A stretch of DNA of 64,000 nt, taken from contig NZ_CP146350.1 of assembly GCF_037055355.1 (NCBI RefSeq), positions 2,627,001 to 2,691,000 on the forward strand, in the 5' to 3' direction. The notes under the pieces are model-generated. The model made no database searches and was not told where the DNA came from. It saw only the letters and a program-made list of their open reading frames with translations. The position numbers and the translations under genes are program-made. The DNA is from Streptomyces sp. DG1A-41. GTDB taxonomy: Bacteria > Actinomycetota > Actinomycetes > Streptomycetales > Streptomycetaceae. Positions 51,429 to 62,440 of this stretch are shown one piece after another. Position 1 is the first letter of the stretch, and every line of letters starts with the position of its first letter.

Positions 51429-51836
51429 ATGACCGAGCGAAAGCCACCCGGCGTCGACTTCGAGTCCTGGGTCGACAAGCAGATCCGTGACGCGGAGACA
51501 CGCGGCGAGTTCGAGCGGTTGCCGGGGGCGGGCAAGCCGCTGCCGGCCGATGTGGACGCCGCCTACGACGAACTCTGGTGGGTCAAGCGGAAGATGGCCC
51601 GCGAGGGCATCTCCGTCCTGCCGCCGACGCTGGCGCTGCGCAAGGAGGCGGAGGACGCACTGTCGGCCGCGTACGCGGCTCCGTCGGAGCAGGCTGTCAG
51701 GAAGATCATCGGCGAGATCAACGACAAGATCCGCGACATGATGTTCAAGCCGCCGCCCGGCCCCCCGCTGGGCAAGAAGCCGTACGACGTCGAGGACGTC
51801 GTACGGCAGTGGCGGGAGCGCCGGGCGGACAAGTGA
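51429..51836 (+). CDS. DUF1992 (DnaJ-homologue C28-like) protein
   Basis: A 135-aa protein with the DUF1992 signature FESWVDKQIRDAETRGEFER then LPGAGKPLP, and the helical tail KIIGEINDKIRDMMF. The family is found free-standing in bacteria and fused to J domains in eukaryotes; function unknown. CACAAT sits ten bases before the ATG, which suggests a leaderless transcript. Confidence 0.9.
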   Translation: MTERKPPGVDFESWVDKQIRDAETRGEFERLPGAGKPLPADVDAAYDELWWVKRKMAREGISVLPPTLALRKEAEDALSAAYAAPSEQAVRKIIGEINDKIRDMMFKPPPGPPLGKKPYDVEDVVRQWRERRADK

Positions 51837-51851
51837 GCGGGGCCGCTCCGC

Positions 51852-52426
51852 TCACACGTGGAGCAGCCGTTCCGCCAGCTCCCGGTAGTCCTTCAGGGCC
51901 AGACGGAGCTGCTCGGTGTCGCCGCTCGACACGGGCTTGCCCTCGCCGCCCTCCACGGACTGCCAGGAGTGGCGCAGGGTGCGGCGGCGCTGCGTCACGG
52001 CCTCGGTGAACCGGGCCGTGATCTCCTCCAGCACGTGGTCGGCCTCCTCGACGGCGGCCCGGGGCGCGTCGACGAACTCGGCGACGGCGTGGCGCAACTG
52101 CGAGACGAGTTTGTCGGACTCGTCGTGGGGGAGCAGGTGCGTGCTGCGTGTTCCGGGGGTCCCGGCGGTTTCAGCAGTCCCCTTTCCGGTGGCGCGGTCC
52201 GTCGAACTGTCGATGCCGTGCGGCGTCGTGCCGTGGCCGGTGCCCAGGGCGGTCTCGCCGCGGGCGTCGGGACCGACGGAGCCGCGGGCGTCGAGGCCGG
52301 CGGAGCCGCGGGTGCCGGGCCGGCGGGGCCTTGGGCGTCGGGACCGGCGGAGCCGCGGAGGCCCGGGTCGGCAGAGCCGCGGGCGGCAGGGGTGTCATCG
52401 CCGGGCGGTCGGTTCATGTCGGACAT
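51852..52426 (-). pseudogene. Hypothetical helical protein with Gly/Asp repeats, single frameshift
   Basis: Two frames join into one plausible protein of about 191 aa. The N-terminus MSDMNRPPGDDTPAARGSAD continues with GSAGPDAQGPAG repeats; near 52317 one C is missing and the same repeats resume in the next frame (GSAGLDARGSVGPDARG). The conserved-looking helical domain THLLPHDESDKLVSQLRHAV to AEFVDAPRAAVEEADHVLEE ends at 51852. Its domain resembles that of the upstream neighbour (FVDSPREAVAEADRLLAEL), so the two genes are probably paralogues. Confidence 0.6.
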
Positions 52427-52432
52427 CGGATC

Positions 52433-53149
52433 TCAACTCTCCTTCGCCTGACGTCGGTGGAGCGCCCACGGCACGTGCCCGCCGCGGGCGGCCGGAGCCT
52501 TGTGGTCGCCGCTCACCGCAGCCTTGTGCCGTCCGCCGTCGTGGCGTCCGCCCAGGTGTGGGCCTGCGGCGTGGCCTCCGCCGTCATGGCGGGCCGGCCG
52601 CACCAGCTCCTCGAACAGGGCGCGGGCCGCCACCATGGCCTCACGCATGTCTTCCGTACCGGTGCCGCCCTCCCGGGCGTCGTCCGCGCGCAGGTGTGCC
52701 GCGCGGTGCACGCGCCGGTAGCCGTCCACGTGGTGGGCGTGGTGCACGGACAGCGCGGCGAGCTGTTCCTCGTACTGCCCGCCGTCCGGGAAGCCCCGGG
52801 CACCGGCGAGCTCCGCGAGCAGCCGGTCCGCCTCGGCGACCGCCTCCCGCGGCGAGTCGACGAACCGCTCCTGGGCGGCCGTCCAGCGCGCCTCGTACTG
52901 CTCGCGCTGCGCCGGTTCAAGCGCTCGTTCGCGCAGGTCACCGTGGCGTTCCACGCGCTCGGCGAGCTCGCGCTCGGCGGCCTTGGTGTCGCCGTCGTGC
53001 CGGGCGACGGCCAGGTCGTACTCGGGTCCGAAGCGCCGCTTCAGGCTCGGGCCGCGCCGAGCCCCTCGGGCGCGCAGGGTCATGACGGCCGCGATGATGA
53101 CGACGACCGCCACGATCACGATCAGAGCAATGATCAGGCCAGTGGACAT
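52433..53149 (-). CDS. Membrane-anchored helical protein (238 aa)
   Basis: One N-terminal membrane helix (residues 3-25, GLIIALIVIVAVVVIIAAVM), then a basic stretch and a soluble helical domain with ERFVDSPREAVAEADRLLAE, and a His/Gly-rich C-terminus (GGGHAAGPHLGGRHDGGRHK) that could bind metals. ATG at 53147-53149 with GGAAGG upstream. Seven bases separate it from the next gene, a probable paralogue of the soluble domain. Function unknown. Confidence 0.78.
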   Translation of the reverse strand: MSTGLIIALIVIVAVVVIIAAVMTLRARGARRGPSLKRRFGPEYDLAVARHDGDTKAAERELAERVERHGDLRERALEPAQREQYEARWTAAQERFVDSPREAVAEADRLLAELAGARGFPDGGQYEEQLAALSVHHAHHVDGYRRVHRAAHLRADDAREGGTGTEDMREAMVAARALFEELVRPARHDGGGHAAGPHLGGRHDGGRHKAAVSGDHKAPAARGGHVPWALHRRQAKES

Positions 53150-53315
53150 GAATGCCTTCCGGGTTCTCGGCCCAACCGGCTCTCCTCGCGAGCCGGTTCG
53201 CCGACCGGGTAGCCCGGAAGCAGGCCCCCAAACGGCGCCCGGGCCGCCCCGGGGCGCGGAGGCCCCGGGTAATTCGGTTGCGGCCCCGGTACGGCACCCG
53301 CCGAGAATGCCGGTC

Positions 53316-53807
53316 ATGACCTGGACCGTGGCCCCGGAACCGCACGACTCCCCCGTCGCCGCCGCCCTGTGGCGGGCGTACTACACCGAGGTCAGCGACC
53401 GCTGGTACCTGCTCCACGAGGGGCGCCGGACCGACCCGGACGAGCTGGAGCGGGAGATCGCCAACCAGCCGGGTGCCGAACTCGCGTTGCCGCACGGGCA
53501 GTTGCTGGTCGCCCGGTACGGCGGTGAGCCGGCCGGCACCGCGGGCGTACGGCTGCTGGACGGCACGACCGCCGAGCTCAAGCGGGTCTTCCTGCACGCG
53601 TCCATGCGCGGCAAGGGCGGCGCCGCGCTCCTGGTCGGGACCGCCGAGAACGCCGCCCGCGCGCTCGGCGCCGGCCGGATAGTCCTCGACACCCGCGGCG
53701 ACCTCGTCGAGGCCCGCGCCCTCTACGCCCGGCTCGGCTACACGGAGACCGAGCCGTACAACGACAACCCGTACGCCGAGCACTGGTTCACCAAGCACCT
53801 CACCTGA
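53316..53807 (+). CDS. GNAT-family N-acetyltransferase
   Basis: A 163-aa acetyltransferase. The core motif is ELKRVFLHASMRGKGGAALL (the acetyl-CoA pyrophosphate loop R-G-K-G-G-A), then AARALGAGRIVLDTRGDLVE and ARALYARLGYTETEPY. ATG at 53316. Converges on the DHA2 exporter with 11 bases between. Substrate unknown. Confidence 0.88.
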   Translation: MTWTVAPEPHDSPVAAALWRAYYTEVSDRWYLLHEGRRTDPDELEREIANQPGAELALPHGQLLVARYGGEPAGTAGVRLLDGTTAELKRVFLHASMRGKGGAALLVGTAENAARALGAGRIVLDTRGDLVEARALYARLGYTETEPYNDNPYAEHWFTKHLT

Positions 53808-53818
53808 ACCACCCTTGT

Positions 53819-57441
<3,623 letters not shown>

Positions 57442-57468
57442 CCGGCCCGACCGCCCTACTGTGACTCC

Positions 57469-57999
57469 GTGACCACCCAGGTGATCGTTCTCAACGGCGG
57501 TTCGAGCTCCGGCAAGTCCGGCATCGTACGGTGCCTGCAAGAGGTGCTGCCGGACCCGTGGCCGGCCTTCGGCGTCGACTCGTTCGTCGAGGCGCTGCCC
57601 GCGAAGATGCGGGGCTCGGACGGAGGGATCACCTTCGCGGCGGACGGCGGGGTGAGCGTGGGCGCGGAGTTCCGCGCCCTGGACGCGGCCTGGACCGAGG
57701 GCATCGCCGCGATGGCCCGCGCCGGCGCCAGAATCATCGTCGACGACGTCTTCCTCGGCGGACCGCACTCCCAGCAGCGCTGGCAGAAGGCCCTGGACGG
57801 ACTGGACGTGCTGTGGGTCGGCGTCAGATGCGACAGCGCGGTCGCCGCGGGGCGTGAGATCGCCCGGGGCGACCGGGTCCGGGGCATGGCCGCGTCACAG
57901 GCACACCTGGTGCACGAGGGCGTGCGCTACGACCTGGAGGTGGACACCACACACACCGAGTCCCTGGAGTGCGCGCGCACCATCGCCGCCCACGTCTGA
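57469..57999 (+). CDS. Chloramphenicol-phosphotransferase-like (CPT) kinase
   Basis: A 176-aa P-loop kinase. Walker A is [13 protein letters not shown] (residues 8-20), the DVDD-type FGVDSF and [10 protein letters not shown] carry acidic residues, and [14 protein letters not shown] matches the CPT family, whose founding member phosphorylates the 3-hydroxyl of chloramphenicol in Streptomyces venezuelae. Without its biosynthetic neighbours the substrate is uncertain. GTG start with TACTGT seven bases before, probably leaderless. Confidence 0.85.
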   Translation: MTTQVIVLNGGSSSGKSGIVRCLQEVLPDPWPAFGVDSFVEALPAKMRGSDGGITFAADGGVSVGAEFRALDAAWTEGIAAMARAGARIIVDDVFLGGPHSQQRWQKALDGLDVLWVGVRCDSAVAAGREIARGDRVRGMAASQAHLVHEGVRYDLEVDTTHTESLECARTIAAHV

Positions 58000-58031
58000 C
58001 CGCCCCCGGCCCTATGTGACCGTAGCGTGCG

Positions 58032-58691
58032 TCACCCGACGTACAGACGGATCGTCCCGTCCCCCACCGCCTCCACGCGCACCCGCGTGAGGTCGTCCAC
58101 CACCACGTCCGGCGCGTGGAACGCGGCCCGGGGCCCGACCCCGACCACCGTCATCCCGGCAGCGCGCCCGGCCGCTATCCCGGCCCCGGAGTCCTCGAAC
58201 ACGACACAGTCCGCGGGCGCCACACCCAGTTCGGCGGCGCCCTTCAGAAAGCCCTCGGGGTCGGGCTTGCTCGCCCCGACGGACTCCGCGGTCACTCGCA
58301 CCTCGGGCACGTCCAGCCCGGCCGCGGCCATCCGCGCCGTCGAGAGCGGAACGTCGGCGGAGGTCACGAGCGCGTGCCGCAGCCCCCGCAGCGAGACGAG
58401 GAACTCCCGAGCCCCGGGGACCGGGACGACACCCTCGGTGTCGGCCGTCTCCTCGGCGAGCATCCGGGCGTTGTCCGCGTAGTTCTGCTCCATCGGCCGG
58501 CCGGGCAGCAGCAGCGCCATCGACGCGTATCCCTGCCGTCCGTGGACGACCTTCATGACCTCGTCCGCGTCGAGCCCGTGCCGCTCGGACCAGCGCCGCC
58601 AGACACGTTCGACCGAGGCGTCGGAGTTGACGAGGGTGCCGTCCATGTCCAGCAGGAGGGCGCGGGCGGTGAGCACGGCGGTGGCCGTCAT
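58032..58691 (-). CDS. HAD-family phosphatase (sugar-phosphatase-like)
   Basis: A 219-aa haloacid-dehalogenase hydrolase. LLLDMDGTLVNSD is motif I with both Asp residues, VTSADVP motif II, and KPDPEGFLKGAAELG with VFEDSGAGIAAG motifs III and IV. The helical cap after motif I places it with beta-phosphoglucomutase-like and 2-deoxyglucose-6-phosphatase-like enzymes. ATG at 58689-58691 with TTGGAG six bases upstream. Confidence 0.9.
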   Translation of the reverse strand: MTATAVLTARALLLDMDGTLVNSDASVERVWRRWSERHGLDADEVMKVVHGRQGYASMALLLPGRPMEQNYADNARMLAEETADTEGVVPVPGAREFLVSLRGLRHALVTSADVPLSTARMAAAGLDVPEVRVTAESVGASKPDPEGFLKGAAELGVAPADCVVFEDSGAGIAAGRAAGMTVVGVGPRAAFHAPDVVVDDLTRVRVEAVGDGTIRLYVG

Positions 58692-58899
58692 CGGCAGCTC
58701 CAAGGCTCAGGGCGCGGACGAGGGCACACGGCAGCCCCCGGAGGACAAGGCGGCCCCGCCCGCCGGTCAGGGAAAACGGGCGAGGGCCACTTTGTTTCTC
58801 CACGGTACAAAACATCCCCGGATCGCGCCAGGGCCCCAGCAGACGTTCACCCACCGTTCAGCTCGCGCCGGGTGACCCGGTCGCCCCGGCTCCCCCGGC

Positions 58900-59487
58900 T
58901 CACCCGGTCACGGCCTCCCACAGGCTCCACACCCCGAGAACCAGCATCACCAGCGCCGCGATCTGCGTGATCAGCCGCAGCGGCACCTTCTTCACCAGCG
59001 CCTTTCCGCCGACGATGCCGATCCCGGCCACCGCCCACAGCGCGAGCACCGCGCCCAGGCCGACGGAGAGCGGATCGTCGTAGCGGGCGGCCAGGTTCGC
59101 GGTCATGATCTGGGTGAGATCGCCGAACTCGGCGACCAGGATGAGCATGAACCCGGCGCCCGAGACCTTCCAGAAGGACTGGTTCTCCGGCTTGCGGACC
59201 TCCGCGTCGCCATCGGCCCCGCCCTTCTGCAGCAGCAGCATCGCGGCCCCGCCGAGGAAGAGCACACCCGTGAGCGCGTGCACGATCTGCTGCGGCAGCA
59301 GCGTCAGCACACTGCCGGCCGCGACGGCGAGAGCGACGTGCAGCGCGAACGCGGCGGCGACACCGGCGAAGACGTAGGAGGCGCGATAGCGGGTGCCGAG
59401 GACGAGGCCGGCCAGGGCGGTCTTGTCCGGCAGTTCGGCGAGGAAGACGACGCCGAAGACGACGGCCGTCACGGTCAGGCTGATCAA
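58900..59487 (-). CDS. TMEM165/GDT1-family manganese transporter
   Basis: A 195-aa membrane protein with six helices and the two family motifs VFLAELPDKTALAG (first) and LVAEFGDLTQIMTAN (second), in which the acidic residues bind the cation. Bacterial members export or transport Mn2+. TTG start at 59485-59487, with GAGGAA five bases upstream; a longer frame from 59607 crosses the leader RNA and is rejected. A yybP-ykoY riboswitch lies directly upstream on the same strand, which strongly supports manganese as the substrate. Confidence 0.92.
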   Translation of the reverse strand: MISLTVTAVVFGVVFLAELPDKTALAGLVLGTRYRASYVFAGVAAAFALHVALAVAAGSVLTLLPQQIVHALTGVLFLGGAAMLLLQKGGADGDAEVRKPENQSFWKVSGAGFMLILVAEFGDLTQIMTANLAARYDDPLSVGLGAVLALWAVAGIGIVGGKALVKKVPLRLITQIAALVMLVLGVWSLWEAVTG

Positions 59488-59580
59488 GGGTTCCTCAATC
59501 GGTCGGGGCTGCCCCACCGAGAGTGCTGAGCCTGTCGAAAATTTCCGACGCGACACCTCGGCACGGCAGCACACTCGGCA

Positions 59581-59600
59581 CCCGTGCCGTGGGGCACGGG
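59581..59600 (-). promoter_or_regulatory. Hairpin in the Mn riboswitch expression platform
   Basis: CCCGTGCC and GGCACGGG pair around a four-base loop. It sits just after the aptamer and could act as terminator or as an alternative pairing partner. Confidence 0.5.
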
Positions 59601-59604
59601 CGTG

Positions 59605-59728
59605 CACTGCTTGCCGAAGGTCTCGCCGGCGGGGCCCCTGGACGGACCAGCAGGACCTGCCTCCGGGCGCCGGCTCAGGCGGGCTGAGCAGTATGTCGAC
59701 GGTCCGGCGAAGAGCTACTCCCCTTCTG
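59605..59728 (-). ncRNA. yybP-ykoY manganese riboswitch
   Basis: On the complement, AAGGGGAGTAGCTCTTCGCC is the 5' conserved side (near 59728-59705), ACATACTGCTCAGCC the middle, and CGGCGAGACCTTCGGCAAGC the 3' side (near 59630-59607). These are the two conserved internal loops of the aptamer that bind Mn2+. A GC-rich hairpin (CCCGTGCC/GGCACGGG, 59581-59600) follows as expression platform, 94 bases before the GDT1-family start. High Mn2+ should raise expression of the transporter. Confidence 0.85.
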
Positions 59729-59896
59729 CGCCGTCCATGGTACGCGACACCCCTGGAGCAAAAAGTTCCGTCTTGAATCTTGTCATGTCATGGACGCGTC
59801 ACTAACTTCTCACCGGGCGCACACCTCCCCGCAACACGGCGCGACGAGCATTCCCTCGCTCGCAGCCCAACGCCCCCACCCCACAAGGGAGTTCGC

Positions 59897-60541
59897 ATGC
59901 CGAAGTTCTACGCGCGTCGACGGCTCAGCATACTCGCGGGCCTCACCGGTCTCATAGCCTCGGCCGGCCTGCTCAACGGCCCGGCCGCCTCCGCCGCCCT
60001 CCCCACCCCCGTCAGCGGGGCCACCGCCCGCTCCTACCTCGCCTCGCTCACCGTGGCCACCGAGGACCGCACCGGCTACAACCGCGACCTCTTCCCGCAC
60101 TGGATCACCCAGTCCGGCTCCTGCAACACCCGCGAGGTCGTCCTCAAGCGCGACGGTTCGAACGTCCAGCAGGACTCCTCCTGCGCCGCCACCAGCGGCA
60201 GCTGGTACTCCCCCTACGACGGCGCCACCTGGTCCGCGGCCTCCGACGTCGACATCGACCACCTGGTCCCGCTGGCCGAGGCCTGGGACTCCGGCGCCGA
60301 CTCCTGGACCACCTCCCGCCGCCAGTCCTTCGCCAACGACCTGACCCGCCCGCAGCTCATCGCGGTCACCGACAACGTCAACCAGGCCAAGGGCGACCAG
60401 GACCCGGCCACCTGGATGCCCTCCCGGACGACGTACCGCTGCACCTATGTCCGCGCCTGGGTGCAGGTGAAGTACTACTACGGCCTCTCGGTCGACTCGG
60501 CCGAGAAGTCCGCGCTCCAGAACTACCTCGCGAACTGCTGA
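59897..60541 (+). CDS. Secreted HNH (GmrSD/DUF1524-type) nuclease
   Basis: A 214-aa secreted protein. Signal peptide residues 1-33 (RRRLSILAGLTGLIASAGLL then ASA). The nuclease core is VDIDHLVPLAEAWDSGA, the catalytic His with its metal-binding acidic neighbours, followed by FANDLTRPQLIAVTDNVNQA (Asn) and KGDQDPATWMP. Two cysteine pairs (GSCNTRE/SSCAATS and YRCTY/ANC) fit an extracellular protein. Streptomyces secrete such DNases for nutrient recovery during development. Confidence 0.9.
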   Translation: MPKFYARRRLSILAGLTGLIASAGLLNGPAASAALPTPVSGATARSYLASLTVATEDRTGYNRDLFPHWITQSGSCNTREVVLKRDGSNVQQDSSCAATSGSWYSPYDGATWSAASDVDIDHLVPLAEAWDSGADSWTTSRRQSFANDLTRPQLIAVTDNVNQAKGDQDPATWMPSRTTYRCTYVRAWVQVKYYYGLSVDSAEKSALQNYLANC

Positions 60542-60620
60542 CACACGGGATTCCGTGTCGGAACCTCCCCGCTGACCTCCGTCGTTCCGTACCGTACGGG
60601 GCGACGGAGAGGGGACCACG

Positions 60621-62258
60621 ATGGCCGGACTGCGGCTCGGACCGCTGCTGAGGTACACCGACGGCTCGTCCGCGACCGTATGGGTCGAGACGAGCCGTCC
60701 GTGCACGGCCGCGGTGCGCTGCGCCGACAGCGCCGGCGGCACGGCCCCGACCTTCCAGATCGCGGGCCACCACTACGCGCTGATCCCGGTGACGGGCCTC
60801 ACGGCCGGTACGTCCACGACGTACGAGGTCCTCCTCGACGACACACGCGTGTGGCCGCTGGCCGACTCCCCCTTCCCGCCCTCGGTGATCTGCGCGCCGG
60901 ACGGCGAGGGCGGCCTCCGCGTCGCCTTCGGCTCCTGCCGCTGGGCCGCCCCTCCGGCCGGCGGGCACGACCCCGTGGGCCCGGACGCCCTGGACGCGCT
61001 GGCGACCCGCCTCGTGGCCGACCCGGAGGGCGAGCGGCCCGACGTCCTGCTGCTGCTCGGCGACCAGGTGTACGCCGACGAGACCTCCGACAGCACCCAG
61101 CGCTGGCTGTCGGCCCGCCGGGACCTGGGCGACCCGCCGGGCAGCGGGGTCGCGGACTACGAGGAATACACGCACCTCTACTACGAGTCGTGGCTCGATC
61201 CCCGCATCCGCTGGCTGCTGTCCACCGTGCCCAGTTTCATGATCTTCGACGATCACGACGTCGTCGACGACTGGAACACCTCCGCCGCCTGGCTCGCCGA
61301 CATGCGGGCCACCGACTGGTGGCGGGAGCGGCTGCTGAGCGGCCTGATGTCGTACTGGGTCCACCAGCACCTGGGGAACCTCTCGCTGGAGGAACTGGCG
61401 GCCGACCCGGTGTACGAGGGCGTCCGCAAGGTCCCCGACGGCACCGACGTGCTGCGCGCCTTCGCCGCCCGGGCCGACGCCGACCCGGCCGCGGCCCGCT
61501 GGAGCTACCGGCGCGACTTCGGGCGCGTCCGCCTGGTGATGGTCGACAGCCGGGCGGCCCGGGTCCTCGACGAGGACAGCCGCGCGATGCTCGTCCCGGG
61601 CGAGGACGCCTGGCTGCGCGAGCAGGTGCTGGACAGCCCCGGGTCATACGATCACCTCCTCCTCGGCACCTCGCTGCCCTGGCTGCTGCCGCATCTGGTG
61701 CACGACGCCGAGGGCTGGAACGCGGCGCTGTGCCGGGGCGAACGGGGCGAGCGCTGGGCGCGGATCGGGGAGAAGGTGCGGCGGGCCGCCGACCTGGAGC
61801 ACTGGTCGGCGTTCCCCGAGTCGTTCGCCGGGTTGGCGGAGCTGATCGCCGAGGCCGGCTCGGGGCGGGACGCCCCGGCGACGGTGTGCGTCCTGTCCGG
61901 GGACGTGCACCACGCCTACATCGTCGAGCCCTCGTGGCCCGGGCCGGGCCCCGATGCCCGGGTGGTACAGCTCGTCTGCTCGCCGGTCCACAACTCCGTC
62001 CCCACCTCGATCCAAATGGGCTTCCGCATGGGCTGGAACGCGGCGGCACGCGCGCTCGGCCGCTGCCTCGCCCGGCACGGACGCCTTCCCCGGCCGCCGA
62101 TCGACTGGCGCAAGACGGGCGGTCCGTGGTTCGGCAACCAGCTCATGACCCTGACCCTGCGCGGCCGCTCGGCACGGCTGCGACTGGAGCAGGCACGGGC
62201 GCGGGAGGGAAAGGGCCCACGTCTGACGACGCTCCTGGACTCCGAGCTTGCCCCCTAA
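60621..62258 (+). CDS. PhoD-type alkaline phosphatase
   Basis: A 545-aa metallophosphatase of the PhoD family without an evident signal peptide. N-terminal Ig-like domain (LGPLLRYTDGSSATVWVET), then the metallophosphatase core: FGSCRW, LLLGDQVYADET, FDDHDVVDDWN (metal ligands) and CVLSGDVHHAY. GAGAGGGGA precedes the ATG. It may be cytoplasmic or exported by another route; related Streptomyces proteins are annotated as alkaline phosphatase D. Confidence 0.9.
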   Translation: MAGLRLGPLLRYTDGSSATVWVETSRPCTAAVRCADSAGGTAPTFQIAGHHYALIPVTGLTAGTSTTYEVLLDDTRVWPLADSPFPPSVICAPDGEGGLRVAFGSCRWAAPPAGGHDPVGPDALDALATRLVADPEGERPDVLLLLGDQVYADETSDSTQRWLSARRDLGDPPGSGVADYEEYTHLYYESWLDPRIRWLLSTVPSFMIFDDHDVVDDWNTSAAWLADMRATDWWRERLLSGLMSYWVHQHLGNLSLEELAADPVYEGVRKVPDGTDVLRAFAARADADPAAARWSYRRDFGRVRLVMVDSRAARVLDEDSRAMLVPGEDAWLREQVLDSPGSYDHLLLGTSLPWLLPHLVHDAEGWNAALCRGERGERWARIGEKVRRAADLEHWSAFPESFAGLAELIAEAGSGRDAPATVCVLSGDVHHAYIVEPSWPGPGPDARVVQLVCSPVHNSVPTSIQMGFRMGWNAAARALGRCLARHGRLPRPPIDWRKTGGPWFGNQLMTLTLRGRSARLRLEQARAREGKGPRLTTLLDSELAP

Positions 62259-62279
62259 CGGGCCCGTTCCGCCCGTTTA
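62255..62279 (+). terminator. Intrinsic terminator after PhoD-type gene
   Basis: AACGGGC pairs with GCCCGTT around CCGTTCC and is followed by TT. It overlaps the stop codon of the phosphatase gene. Confidence 0.6.
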
Positions 62280-62440
62280 CCGCTGCTGTGACCGTGATGC
62301 TCGTGACGCATCCCACAGCGAGCGTCAATCCTTGGCCACGACCTCGGTTCCCGCTCCCGGCGACGGCATGATGAGGCGGACCGTCCGCTTCCCCATCGAC
62401 GGACCGCCGAACGCGCCCCACACGCCCGGGAGTCCCACCC

